Positions 9,661-17,194 of a stretch of DNA of 64,000 bases are shown here, in pieces. Position 1 is the first letter of the stretch. Every line of letters starts with the position of its first letter. The notes below the pieces were generated by a model. That model searched no databases and had not been told where the DNA came from. It was given only the letters and a program-made list of their open reading frames with translations. The position numbers were made by a program, and so were the translations under genes. Origin of the DNA: Njordibacter sp028825405 (GTDB lineage Bacteria > Pseudomonadota > Gammaproteobacteria > Pseudomonadales > Balneatricaceae); assembly GCF_047730065.1 (NCBI RefSeq), contig NZ_CP159829.1, positions 2,931,425 to 2,995,424 of the forward strand, given 5' to 3'.

Positions 9661-9708
9661 ACTTAGGTTTTTAGGATCTTCTAAATAACCTAAGTGGGAG
9701 TATGTCAA
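9661..9708 (-). promoter_or_regulatory. Hairpin/operator in the pckA promoter-leader region
   Basis: An inverted repeat ACTTAGGTT (9661-9669) / AACCTAAGT (9687-9695) continues inward as TTTAG (9670-9674) / CTAAA (9681-9685), giving 14 base pairs with one bulge and a six-base loop. Just upstream on the minus strand is a perfect TTGACA (9708-9703); at 17 bp spacing the -10 would be TTTAGA (9685-9680), only a 3/6 match. If that promoter is real, the palindrome covers the spacer, -10 and start point like an operator; otherwise it is a leader hairpin. No T run follows, so it is not a terminator. Confidence 0.5.
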
Positions 9709-9808
9709 TCCGACGATAAAAATGAGGCTGGATTATGTCAGAAAAGCCCCATAAAAGCCAAAATAAAGCCCATCAATTATACTAATAGTACAGCCGTTTG
9801 AGCGACCT

Positions 9809-9833
9809 AAAAATTGGCCTTTAGGTGGGCCAA
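9809..9833 (-). terminator. Rho-independent terminator of hslO
   Basis: On the minus strand TTGGCC (9833-9828), an eight-base loop and GGCCAA (9819-9814) are followed by TTTTT. It begins 12 bp after the hslO stop. An overlapping alternative hairpin uses ACCTAAA / TTTAGGT (9826-9820 with 9811-9805). Confidence 0.8.
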
Positions 9834-9844
9834 CCAGCAGCTAC

Positions 9845-10759
9845 TCAATGCAATGCTGATTCAACTTTAGCCGGCAAGACATCCTGCTCCAGCAAAAGGT
9901 GGCAGTCCACTTTATCAAATGCATACTGAGTGTTGCAAAAGTGGCAATCAATAATAATGGCTTTTTGCTCTGCTAAAATTTCATTAACTGTTGTTGCACC
10001 TAATCCTACAATTGCCGCGCCACAGCGTTCACGACTGCAGTCACACTGCTGCAAAATAGGTCGTGGGGCAAATACTTGCACTTGATGCTCGTGAAATAGC
10101 CGATATAAGACTTGCTCTGCAGGCAAGTGTGCAAGCTCATGCTGCGTCAGAGAAGCAGCTAAAGCGTGGACCAATTCCCAGTCTAAGTCAGCTTGATCTT
10201 CTTGAACTGTGGTTTGGGGCAATCTTTGCAGCATCAGCCCTGCAGCGCCTGCCTCTGTGCTGACCAATTGAATATGGGTAGGCAATTGTTCTGATTGGTA
10301 AAAATAACTTTCAATGCACTCTGCAAGAGTCCCTTGATCCGCCATTACTATGCCTTGATACCGCTGTCCTTGGTCAGGCTCAATAGTGATAATCAAACGT
10401 CCATCAGCCACCAGTTCAGCAAAGCTTGCGTCTGCACCCACGACGCCATCAACTTGCGCCATACCTTTGACTCTATAGGGTTGCTCTGGATCGTTACTCA
10501 ACTGTCGGCACTCTGCCATGACCCATTTTATTGGCCCAGACCCCCGAATTTGTACGCTTAAATGACCGCGTAATTTAAGGTTGGCACTGAGCAGGCAAGC
10601 AACAATCAGCATTTCTGTTAATAAACGGGCTACAGGGGCGGGATAATCTTGCTCATCTAACAAAGCCTTTACGCCTTGGTCAAGCCGCAAATGGACACCA
10701 CGTATGTCCATATCAGTGAACATGAAGCCTTGCATTTCATCATTGGTCATAAAAATCAT
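9845..10759 (-). CDS. hslO: Redox-regulated molecular chaperone Hsp33
   Basis: Cytoplasmic holdase activated by oxidative unfolding. The redox zinc site is seen as C-x-C in CDCSRERC and C-x-x-C in CHFCNTQY near the C-terminus. The open frame extends upstream to 10996 but that part overlaps hslR and has no Hsp33 similarity; the real start is the ATG at 10759 (304 aa) or 10750 (301 aa), the latter matching the family N-terminus slightly better. It follows hslR by 37 bp, reproducing the hslR-hslO heat-shock pair. Confidence 0.94.
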   Translation of the reverse strand: MIFMTNDEMQGFMFTDMDIRGVHLRLDQGVKALLDEQDYPAPVARLLTEMLIVACLLSANLKLRGHLSVQIRGSGPIKWVMAECRQLSNDPEQPYRVKGMAQVDGVVGADASFAELVADGRLIITIEPDQGQRYQGIVMADQGTLAECIESYFYQSEQLPTHIQLVSTEAGAAGLMLQRLPQTTVQEDQADLDWELVHALAASLTQHELAHLPAEQVLYRLFHEHQVQVFAPRPILQQCDCSRERCGAAIVGLGATTVNEILAEQKAIIIDCHFCNTQYAFDKVDCHLLLEQDVLPAKVESALH

Positions 10760-10796
10760 CTGTCTCGAAAAAAAATAGATAGCGGCTAATTGTAGA

Positions 10797-11204
10797 CTAC
10801 AACTGCTGCTGCTCAAAACGCTGCTGGTCCCGGCGCTGTTTTTTGGTCGGTTTGCCATCAGAAACAGAGCCTTGTCCCATAGCTTTGCGGCTGGTGGCAA
10901 GATCTGCACGTGCTTTTTCACTGGTGGCAGTTTCGGTGTATAACAGAGCGGCTTCTGGTGCACCTCTTCGGTTTCCAGCAATGGCTTGGACCTCAATTAT
11001 TTTTTCATCAAAGCCTTGGCGTATGGATATTTTCGCACCCACTTCAACCACTCGACTGCACTTAGCTTTGGCACCTTGATAATGCACCTTGCCACCCTCG
11101 ACCGCTTGTTTGGCAAGGGCTCTGGTTCGATAGAATCGAGCCGCCCACAACCACTTGTCGAGCCGAACCTTTTCATCCACATTTTTTTCAACTTTGCTGC
11201 CCAT
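10797..11204 (-). CDS. hslR: Heat shock protein Hsp15 (S4-domain ribosome-recycling factor)
   Basis: Binds free 50S subunits carrying nascent chains and helps recycle stalled ribosomes. The 135-aa protein has an N-terminal S4 RNA-binding domain (about 12-75; VRLDKWLWAARFYRTRALA) and a basic, glutamine-rich C-terminal tail. AAGGAA lies upstream of the ATG. First gene of the hslR-hslO pair. Confidence 0.94.
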   Translation of the reverse strand: MGSKVEKNVDEKVRLDKWLWAARFYRTRALAKQAVEGGKVHYQGAKAKCSRVVEVGAKISIRQGFDEKIIEVQAIAGNRRGAPEAALLYTETATSEKARADLATSRKAMGQGSVSDGKPTKKQRRDQQRFEQQQL

Positions 11205-11320
11205 GTTCGATTCCTTTAAATTTCTAAAATCATGGCATAAACTGCCTGCCCTGTGGGTTGAATTATGCTAAGGTCACCCGCATATTTTCAGTTGTACCAT
11301 ATCATTATATAGGACTCACT

Positions 11321-12271
11321 ATGAGCGAAGTAAAGCACTGTCAGTTACTAATTTTAGGCTCTGGCCCTGCCGGCTATACTGCAGCTGTCTATGCAGCGCG
11401 CGCCAACCTTAACCCCGTGTTAATTACGGGTATGCAAATGGGTGGACAGTTAACCACAACCACAGAAGTAGATAACTGGCCTGGAGATGTAGAAGGGCTG
11501 CAAGGGCCCGCTTTAATGGAGCGCATGAAAGCCCATGCCGAGCGGTTTGAAACGGAAATTATTTTTGATCAAATTGATTCTGTAAATTTGAAGCAACGCC
11601 CATTCCAACTATCAGGTCAAGGCACCCAGTATACCTGCGATGCTTTGATTATCTGTACTGGAGCAAGCGCCCGTTATCTGGGTTTAGATAGCGAAACTGC
11701 CTACCAAGGCAGAGGGGTTTCAGCTTGCGCCACTTGTGACGGCTTTTTTTATCGTAACAAAAAAGTGGCGGTCATTGGTGGTGGTAATACCGCAGTTGAA
11801 GAAGCACTTTACCTTAGCAACATTGCAGCAGAAGTCACTGTCGTGCATCGCCGTGGAAAATTCCGCAGTGAAAAAATCCTAGCTGATCGTCTCATGGACA
11901 AAGTAGAAAATGGCAACATGAAGGTCGAATGGCATCATAATCTTGACGAAGTGTTGGGTGATGACATGGGCGTCAATGGCATGCGCATTAAGAGTAGCGA
12001 AGATGGCAGCACCAAAGACCTTGATGTCGATGGTGTATTTATCGCAATCGGCCACTCGCCCAATACGGGGCTGTTTGAAGGCCAGTTAGACATGGAAGGT
12101 GGCTACATTACTGTACAAAGCGGGACGCAAGGTAATGCCACTCAAACCAGTATTGAAGGCGTTTTTGCTGCCGGTGATGTAATGGACCATATCTATCGCC
12201 AAGCCATCACTTCTGCAGGCACTGGATGCATGGCAGCTCTAGATGCAGAACGCTACTTAGACGAACTATAG
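11321..12271 (+). CDS. trxB: Thioredoxin reductase (NADPH)
   Basis: Flavoprotein that reduces thioredoxin with NADPH. FAD-binding GSGPAG (13-18), redox-active CATC (about 136-139) and NADPH-binding GGGNTAVEEA are all present, followed by the C-terminal FAD motif GVFAAGDV. The open frame starts earlier at 11258, but the ATG at 11321 has AGGA seven bases upstream and gives the usual 316 aa. Divergent from hslR. Confidence 0.96.
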   Translation: MSEVKHCQLLILGSGPAGYTAAVYAARANLNPVLITGMQMGGQLTTTTEVDNWPGDVEGLQGPALMERMKAHAERFETEIIFDQIDSVNLKQRPFQLSGQGTQYTCDALIICTGASARYLGLDSETAYQGRGVSACATCDGFFYRNKKVAVIGGGNTAVEEALYLSNIAAEVTVVHRRGKFRSEKILADRLMDKVENGNMKVEWHHNLDEVLGDDMGVNGMRIKSSEDGSTKDLDVDGVFIAIGHSPNTGLFEGQLDMEGGYITVQSGTQGNATQTSIEGVFAAGDVMDHIYRQAITSAGTGCMAALDAERYLDEL

Positions 12272-12296
12272 CTTTTTATCGCAAACAACTAGAACT

Positions 12297-12323
12297 GGTC
12301 ATTGTATTAACTGTACAATGACC
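12297..12323. repeat. 10-bp perfect inverted repeat between trxB and the next gene
   Basis: GGTCATTGTA (12297-12306) and TACAATGACC (12314-12323) are exact reverse complements around a seven-base spacer. There is no T run, so it is not a standard terminator. It lies about 70 bp upstream of the membrane-protein gene and could be an operator or a transcript-stabilising hairpin. Confidence 0.6.
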
Positions 12324-12395
12324 GCCATTACCCTTGTGTCTAGAGCCTATCTAGAGACAAAACCTTAATACAATAACTTAAATGAGAGGCGCACC

Positions 12396-13025
12396 ATGGA
12401 CTTAATAGGATTTCTATTTCGCTGGTCACATTTTTTATTCGGCATCACCTGGATCGGTATGCTCTATTATTTCAACTTTATCCAAGGTGGCTATTTCAAA
12501 CAAGCCAGCGCCGAAGGTCTAGCCGATGCTAAAGCCAAACTCGCACCAAGTGCTTTATGGTGGTTCCGTTGGGGCGCTATGGGTACATTTATAACGGGTC
12601 TTGCGCTTTTAGGTAAACTAGCCATTGGACTCAATAACTACATTATTGTGGGCGCTGTCTTTGGTACCATTATGTTTTTAAACGTATGGTTGATCATTTG
12701 GCCAAACCAAAAGATCGCTCTTGGTATGGCTGAAGGTGATGCACCTGCAGCGGGTGCTAAGGCTTTATTGGCTTCACGCCACAACGTGCTCTACTCAGCA
12801 CCAATGGCATTCTGTATGCTTGCCTCTGGGCACCCAGACCCTTCCTTAGGTTGGAGCCTGTATAGCAGCATGAGCAATTCCTTGATCGTGATGTTGGTCA
12901 TTATTGCTGCTTTGCAAGCCAATGCAATGTTTGGCAAGCAAGGTCCATTGACCACCGTTAAGGGTGTCATACACGCTTCTTTAGGCTTGACTGCGGTTAT
13001 GGTTTTGGTCTTTAACTACGTTTAA
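12396..13025 (+). CDS. Urate oxidase N-terminal-domain-like membrane protein (truncated PuuD family)
   Basis: A 209-aa protein with about five or six membrane segments, similar to the membrane domain of the bacterial urate hydroxylase PuuD (urate-oxidase-N family; unrelated to the polyamine PuuD). Conserved-looking features are WSHFLFGITWIGMLYY at the N-terminus and a histidine in SRHNVLYSAPMAF mid-protein. Classic PuuD carries a C-terminal cytochrome c domain; this one stops before it and has no CxxCH motif. No purine genes are nearby, so urate oxidation is not supported here. It could be a heme or quinone-linked membrane protein of unknown role. Confidence 0.7.
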   Translation: MDLIGFLFRWSHFLFGITWIGMLYYFNFIQGGYFKQASAEGLADAKAKLAPSALWWFRWGAMGTFITGLALLGKLAIGLNNYIIVGAVFGTIMFLNVWLIIWPNQKIALGMAEGDAPAAGAKALLASRHNVLYSAPMAFCMLASGHPDPSLGWSLYSSMSNSLIVMLVIIAALQANAMFGKQGPLTTVKGVIHASLGLTAVMVLVFNYV

Positions 13026-13045
13026 ACGTTAGTTAAGTAGCAAAC

Positions 13046-13075
13046 AAAAAAACCCCAGCTTGCTGGGGTTTTTTT
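13046..13075. terminator. Bidirectional rho-independent terminator
   Basis: AACCCCAGC (13051-13059) pairs with GCTGGGGTT (13062-13070), followed by five more T and preceded by a run of A. It ends the PuuD-like gene on the plus strand and could also stop fklB readthrough on the minus strand. Confidence 0.92.
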
Positions 13076-13082
13076 GTGGTGG

Positions 13083-13198
13083 TAACACCAAATTAGAAGT
13101 GCCCATCCTAGGCACGCATACATCCTGTTGACTTCCTGTCCTTCCGTGTCGGTCCTGCATAGCAAGCTATGTGACTAACCACTCTCCTTGAGGTGTTA
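13083..13198. repeat. Stem-rich intergenic element (unknown; REP/MITE-like or small RNA)
   Basis: Outer arms TAACACC (13083-13089) and GGTGTTA (13192-13198) enclose two perfect hairpins, GTGCC/GGCAC (13099-13115) and CATAGC/GCTATG (13158-13171), giving a three-way-junction-like layout. No reading frame of note. It sits beyond the strong terminator at 13046-13075 and downstream of fklB. The same TACATCCTGT word recurs near 19240. Confidence 0.4.
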
Positions 13199-13301
13199 GA
13201 TTACGCTAAACACCATACAGAACATATAGGAAAATTTCGTATTTTTCCACTTTTCTTTGATTACTTTAACCCTATACTTGTCAACGCATAGGGCTTCAGA
13301 C

Positions 13302-13976
13302 TTACTGACCTATTTTAATCAGTTCAACTTCAAAAATGAGCGCATCATTGGGTCCAATCATTTGCCCAGCACCTTGAGTGCCATAAGCTAAATCAGGGTG
13401 AATAAAGAATTTAAACTTAGATCCAACACTCATCAATTGAACACCCTCTGTCCAACCAGCAATCACGCCATTGAGTGGAAATTGCGCAGGCTCACCACGC
13501 TCAACTGAGCTGTCAAAGACACGGCCATCCATAGTCGTGCCATGGTAATGCACAGTGACGGTATCTGTAGCAGTGGGCTTATCACCTTCTGCTACAGTTA
13601 GAATTTGATATTGCAGGCCACTCGGCGTCACTTGAACACCATCATTTTCTGCATTCTCAACCAAATAGGCTTCACTATTTGTTAATGCGCCTTCAAATTT
13701 TGAAGCGGCTATTTTGCGCTGGTAATCCTGCACAGCTGCCACAGCTTCTTTCTCGTTGACCAAGGTTTTTTGACCCAGGTAAGCGGCATTAAAACCCTCG
13801 ACAAAAGCTTCAAGGTTTAAGTTGTCAAAGTCGTTGGCAAGCTGTCCTGCAACCAAGGTACCCAAGCTATAGCTTACGTTTTGTTCTGCGTTGTTTAGAT
13901 CAATGTCTGCAGCAGAAGATGTGGCAGCAAGGCCAATAGCACTCGTAACGGCCAAACGGCTAATTAAAGTTTTCAT
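13302..13976 (-). CDS. FKBP-type peptidyl-prolyl cis-trans isomerase, exported (FklB/Mip type)
   Basis: A 224-aa isomerase. Residues 1-23 form a signal peptide with AAD-like cleavage, so it is periplasmic. About 25-110 is the helical dimerisation domain of the FKBP_N type, and about 120-224 is the FKBP catalytic domain (VTVHYHGTTMDGRVFDSS, GVIAGWTEGVQLM, ALIFEVELIKI). An AAGGAA ribosome site lies in the first copy of an 11-bp tandem repeat. Divergent from yheS; a weak hairpin (13270-13293) lies past the stop. Confidence 0.92.
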   Translation of the reverse strand: MKTLISRLAVTSAIGLAATSSAADIDLNNAEQNVSYSLGTLVAGQLANDFDNLNLEAFVEGFNAAYLGQKTLVNEKEAVAAVQDYQRKIAASKFEGALTNSEAYLVENAENDGVQVTPSGLQYQILTVAEGDKPTATDTVTVHYHGTTMDGRVFDSSVERGEPAQFPLNGVIAGWTEGVQLMSVGSKFKFFIHPDLAYGTQGAGQMIGPNDALIFEVELIKIGQ

Positions 13977-13979
13977 AGT

Positions 13980-14012
13980 ATTCCTTTGTGATTCCTTTGT
14001 GATACCTGGGTG
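13980..14012 (-). repeat. 11-bp tandem repeat carrying the ribosome site of the FKBP gene
   Basis: ATTCCTTTGTG occurs exactly twice in tandem (13980-13990, 13991-14001), and a third degenerate copy (8 of 11 bases) follows at 14002-14012. On the minus strand each perfect copy contains AAGGAAT, so the gene has a duplicated Shine-Dalgarno sequence; only the proximal one is at working distance from the ATG at 13976. Confidence 0.75.
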
Positions 14013-14153
14013 ATAATGCTAAACGTTATCATTCAGCGCGTTGCATAGGATATATAAGACTCCAAGCTGACGCAAAAGTATTTCCAATTGTTTACATTTG
14101 ATTGTCTATTTTTAAGCTTATGCCTCGCCAAGCCTGTGGTATCATGCGCGGCC

Positions 14154-16091
14154 ATGATTAAATTTGACAAAATTACACTACAGCGCGGTGGTCAGCCTCT
14201 TATTGAGGGGGCCGATTTGACTCTAGATTCTGGCCAGAGGTACGGTTTAGTTGGGCGTAATGGCGCGGGCAAAACCACCTTATTTAAATTATTACTGGGT
14301 CAATTACAACTGGATGCTGGCCAGCTCACTTGGCCACCAGCGATGCGTATGGCCCACATGGCGCAAGAAATTGGTGATGTAAATCGCTCGACCTTAGACC
14401 ATGTACTGGATGGCGATCAGGCTTTAAGAAAGGCTGAACTTGCCATTACTGCCGCTGAAGCCACCCATGATGAAGCCGCCCTGAGTCACGTTTATGCAGA
14501 CTATGACCATGCTGGAGGTTACAGCGCAGTTAACCGTGCCCAGCAATTATTGCAGGGCCTAGGCTTTCCTGAACAAGACTGGAATCAGCCAGTAGGGACT
14601 TTCTCTGGGGGCTGGCGCGTGCGTTTGAATCTAGCTCAAGCACTCATGTGCCCATCAGACTTACTATTGCTCGATGAACCGACTAACCACTTAGACCTAG
14701 ATGCCACTATGTGGCTTGAGTCTTGGTTACAAAAATATCCAGGCACTTTATTTTTAGTCTCTCACGATCGTGACTTTTTGGACCAAGTGGTACAGGTGAT
14801 AGTGCATTTAGATCGCAAACTACTCACCTCTTATCGTGGCAACTATGCGGCTTTTGAGCGCCAAAAAGCTGAGCGAATGGCCCAACACCAAGTTATGTAT
14901 TCCAAGCAGCAAACTGAAATAGCCCACATCGAAAATTTTATTAGGCGCTTTAAGGCCAAAGCGAGTAAAGCTAAACAAGCGCAGGGTCGGGTGAAAGCCC
15001 TTGAACGTATGGAAAAGATTGCTCCAGCCTATGCCGATTCACCTTTTACCTTTCGCTTTCCTGAATTTGATAAGACCAGTTCGACCTTAATTGATCTGGA
15101 CCGTGTGAGTATTGGTTATGACAAGCCCATTGTCAGTGCCAACATTACCTTATTACATGATTCGCGCTATGCTTTACTGGGTCCAAACGGAGCTGGGAAA
15201 TCAAGCTTAATCAAGACGTTAGTGGGAGACTTAACGCCTCTGGCAGGTCAAGTTGTGCCTGGAGAACACCTCAAGATCGGTTACTTTGCACAACATCAGT
15301 TGGAGGCATTGGATATAGAGGCGAATGGCCTGTTGCATTTACAACGGTTAAAGCCCTCAGCAAGTGAACAAGAGCTGCGTAATTTCTTGGGTAGTTTTGG
15401 TTGGCAAGGTGAGCGGGTGTTTGAACCAGTGAAGCATTTTTCTGGGGGTGAAAAAGTCCGTTTAGCTTTAGCCATGATCGCCCTGCAAAAGCCTAATTTA
15501 TTGTTGTTAGATGAACCCACTAACCACTTAGATTTGGAAGCACGCCATGCGCTCACTATGGCGCTGCAAGCCTATCAAGGGGCTCTAGTCGTCATTTCTC
15601 ACGACCGTCACTTGTTGCGTCAAGTAGTGGATAACTATTGGATAGTCGCCGATGGTAAAGTAAAAGAGTTTGAAGGCGACTTACAGGACTATCAAGTGCT
15701 AGTTCAAGCGCTGGCTCAAGCCCAGGCTCAGGCTAAGATGAAACAACGACAGAACTCTATAAACTCAAGTCCTAGTAGCACTGAAACATTAGTGTCTGAC
15801 GCTTTAACGCCAGCAGAGCGCAAAGAACAAAAGCGTCAGCAAGCTGAAAAGCGCAAGCAACTGAGTCCGTTGAAAAAAGCCATTAGCAAACATGAAAAAG
15901 ACATTGATGTATGGCAAGCCAAATTGGATCAACTAGAAGCAGAGTTAGCTGAACCTAGCTTGTACCAAGTAGAAAATAAGGCCAAACTAAAAGACTTATT
16001 GACCCAGCAAGCCCATGCCAGTCAAGAGCATGAACAAAGCGAAGAACTATGGCTTGAAAAACAAGACGAACTTGAATCAATATCATTGTAA
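14154..16091 (+). CDS. yheS: ABC-F family ATPase YheS
   Basis: A soluble ABC-F protein with two ATPase domains and no membrane segments, a family that acts on the ribosome. Domain 1 has GRNGAGKTT, FSGGWRVRLNLAQAL and LLLLDEPTNHLDLD; domain 2 has GPNGAGKSS, FSGGEKVRLALAM and LLLLDEPTNHLDLE. The interdomain linker and a charged, coiled-coil C-terminal tail (about 540-645) match YheS. The open frame reaches 14088, but the ATG at 14154 (645 aa) aligns with the family N-terminus (MIKFDKITLQRGG); its ribosome site is poor. Confidence 0.93.
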   Translation: MIKFDKITLQRGGQPLIEGADLTLDSGQRYGLVGRNGAGKTTLFKLLLGQLQLDAGQLTWPPAMRMAHMAQEIGDVNRSTLDHVLDGDQALRKAELAITAAEATHDEAALSHVYADYDHAGGYSAVNRAQQLLQGLGFPEQDWNQPVGTFSGGWRVRLNLAQALMCPSDLLLLDEPTNHLDLDATMWLESWLQKYPGTLFLVSHDRDFLDQVVQVIVHLDRKLLTSYRGNYAAFERQKAERMAQHQVMYSKQQTEIAHIENFIRRFKAKASKAKQAQGRVKALERMEKIAPAYADSPFTFRFPEFDKTSSTLIDLDRVSIGYDKPIVSANITLLHDSRYALLGPNGAGKSSLIKTLVGDLTPLAGQVVPGEHLKIGYFAQHQLEALDIEANGLLHLQRLKPSASEQELRNFLGSFGWQGERVFEPVKHFSGGEKVRLALAMIALQKPNLLLLDEPTNHLDLEARHALTMALQAYQGALVVISHDRHLLRQVVDNYWIVADGKVKEFEGDLQDYQVLVQALAQAQAQAKMKQRQNSINSSPSSTETLVSDALTPAERKEQKRQQAEKRKQLSPLKKAISKHEKDIDVWQAKLDQLEAELAEPSLYQVENKAKLKDLLTQQAHASQEHEQSEELWLEKQDELESISL

Positions 16092-16159
16092 CAATAGCAT
16101 TATTGGTCATTGCCCAGTAAGCCATTGGACCTAGACAACTTTATACTAGAGGCGTAACT

Positions 16160-17173
16160 ATGAGCTTTCAACCCAGTCAACGTCAGTTCCCCAGCAGCCG
16201 TATGCGGAGGATGCGATCCAATGATTTTTCTCGCCGTTTAATGCGTGAAAATCAACTCACAACCAATGACTTGATTTACCCCATGTTTGTTATCGAGGGT
16301 CACAACCAACGACAAACTGTGGCCTCTATGCCAGGAGTAGAACGACTCAGTGTTGATAATTTAGTCATAGAGGCAAGGCATATAGAGCGCTTAGGCATTC
16401 CTGCCATTGCCCTATTTCCTGTCACCCCAGACGCCGCCAAATCGTTGATGGCAGAGCAAGCTTATAGTGCCGATGGTCTCGCCCAACGGGCTGTTAGGGC
16501 AGTAAAAAAAGCCTGTCCCCAACTTGGCATTATTACCGATGTGGCCTTAGACCCATTCACTACCCATGGCCAAGATGGCATTATTGACGACCTTGGCTAT
16601 GTGCTTAACGACATCACCGTAGATATCCTCATTCAACAAGCCCTTTCCCACGCCGAAGCTGGGGCTGACATCGTGGCGCCATCAGACATGATGGACGGAC
16701 GCATAGGTTCTATTCGGCAGGCCTTAGAAGCAAAGAACCACCACAACACATGCATTATGGCCTATGCCGCCAAGTACGCCTCGGCCTATTATGGTCCGTT
16801 TCGTGACGCAGTTGGCTCTGCTGGAAACTTAGGTAAGAGTGACAAGTTTGGCTATCAGATGGACCCCGCTAACAGTAACGAAGCTGTGCACGAAGTTGCC
16901 ATGGACATTGCTGAAGGCGCGGACATGGTCATGGTCAAACCTGGAATGCCTTATTTAGATGTTGTTAGCCGCGTTAAGCGTGAACTCCAAGTGCCTACAT
17001 TTGCTTACCAAGTTAGCGGTGAGTACGCCATGCATATGGCAGCCTTCCAAAATGGTTGGTTAGATAAAAATAGCGTTATGTTGGAGTCTTTACTGGCTTT
17101 TAAACGGGCAGGTGCGGATGGCATTCTCACCTATTTTGCCAAAGATGCAGCTATACTTCTGCAATCGGATTAA
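16160..17173 (+). CDS. hemB: Delta-aminolevulinic acid dehydratase (porphobilinogen synthase)
   Basis: Joins two aminolevulinate molecules to porphobilinogen in heme synthesis. The Schiff-base lysines are seen in AYAAKYASAYYGPFRDA and MVKPGMPYLD. The metal loop reads DVALDPFTTHGQDG without the three cysteines of zinc enzymes, indicating the Mg-dependent class found in Pseudomonas. A GAGG ribosome site precedes the ATG; 337 aa is normal. radA follows after 21 bp, suggesting co-transcription. Confidence 0.96.
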   Translation: MSFQPSQRQFPSSRMRRMRSNDFSRRLMRENQLTTNDLIYPMFVIEGHNQRQTVASMPGVERLSVDNLVIEARHIERLGIPAIALFPVTPDAAKSLMAEQAYSADGLAQRAVRAVKKACPQLGIITDVALDPFTTHGQDGIIDDLGYVLNDITVDILIQQALSHAEAGADIVAPSDMMDGRIGSIRQALEAKNHHNTCIMAYAAKYASAYYGPFRDAVGSAGNLGKSDKFGYQMDPANSNEAVHEVAMDIAEGADMVMVKPGMPYLDVVSRVKRELQVPTFAYQVSGEYAMHMAAFQNGWLDKNSVMLESLLAFKRAGADGILTYFAKDAAILLQSD

Positions 17174-17194
17174 TCATCAATTTGAGACAACAAC

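Noticed and set aside
10760..10996. N-terminal extension of the hslO open frame
   Set aside because: It overlaps hslR out of frame, has no Hsp33 similarity, and internal ATGs match the family start.
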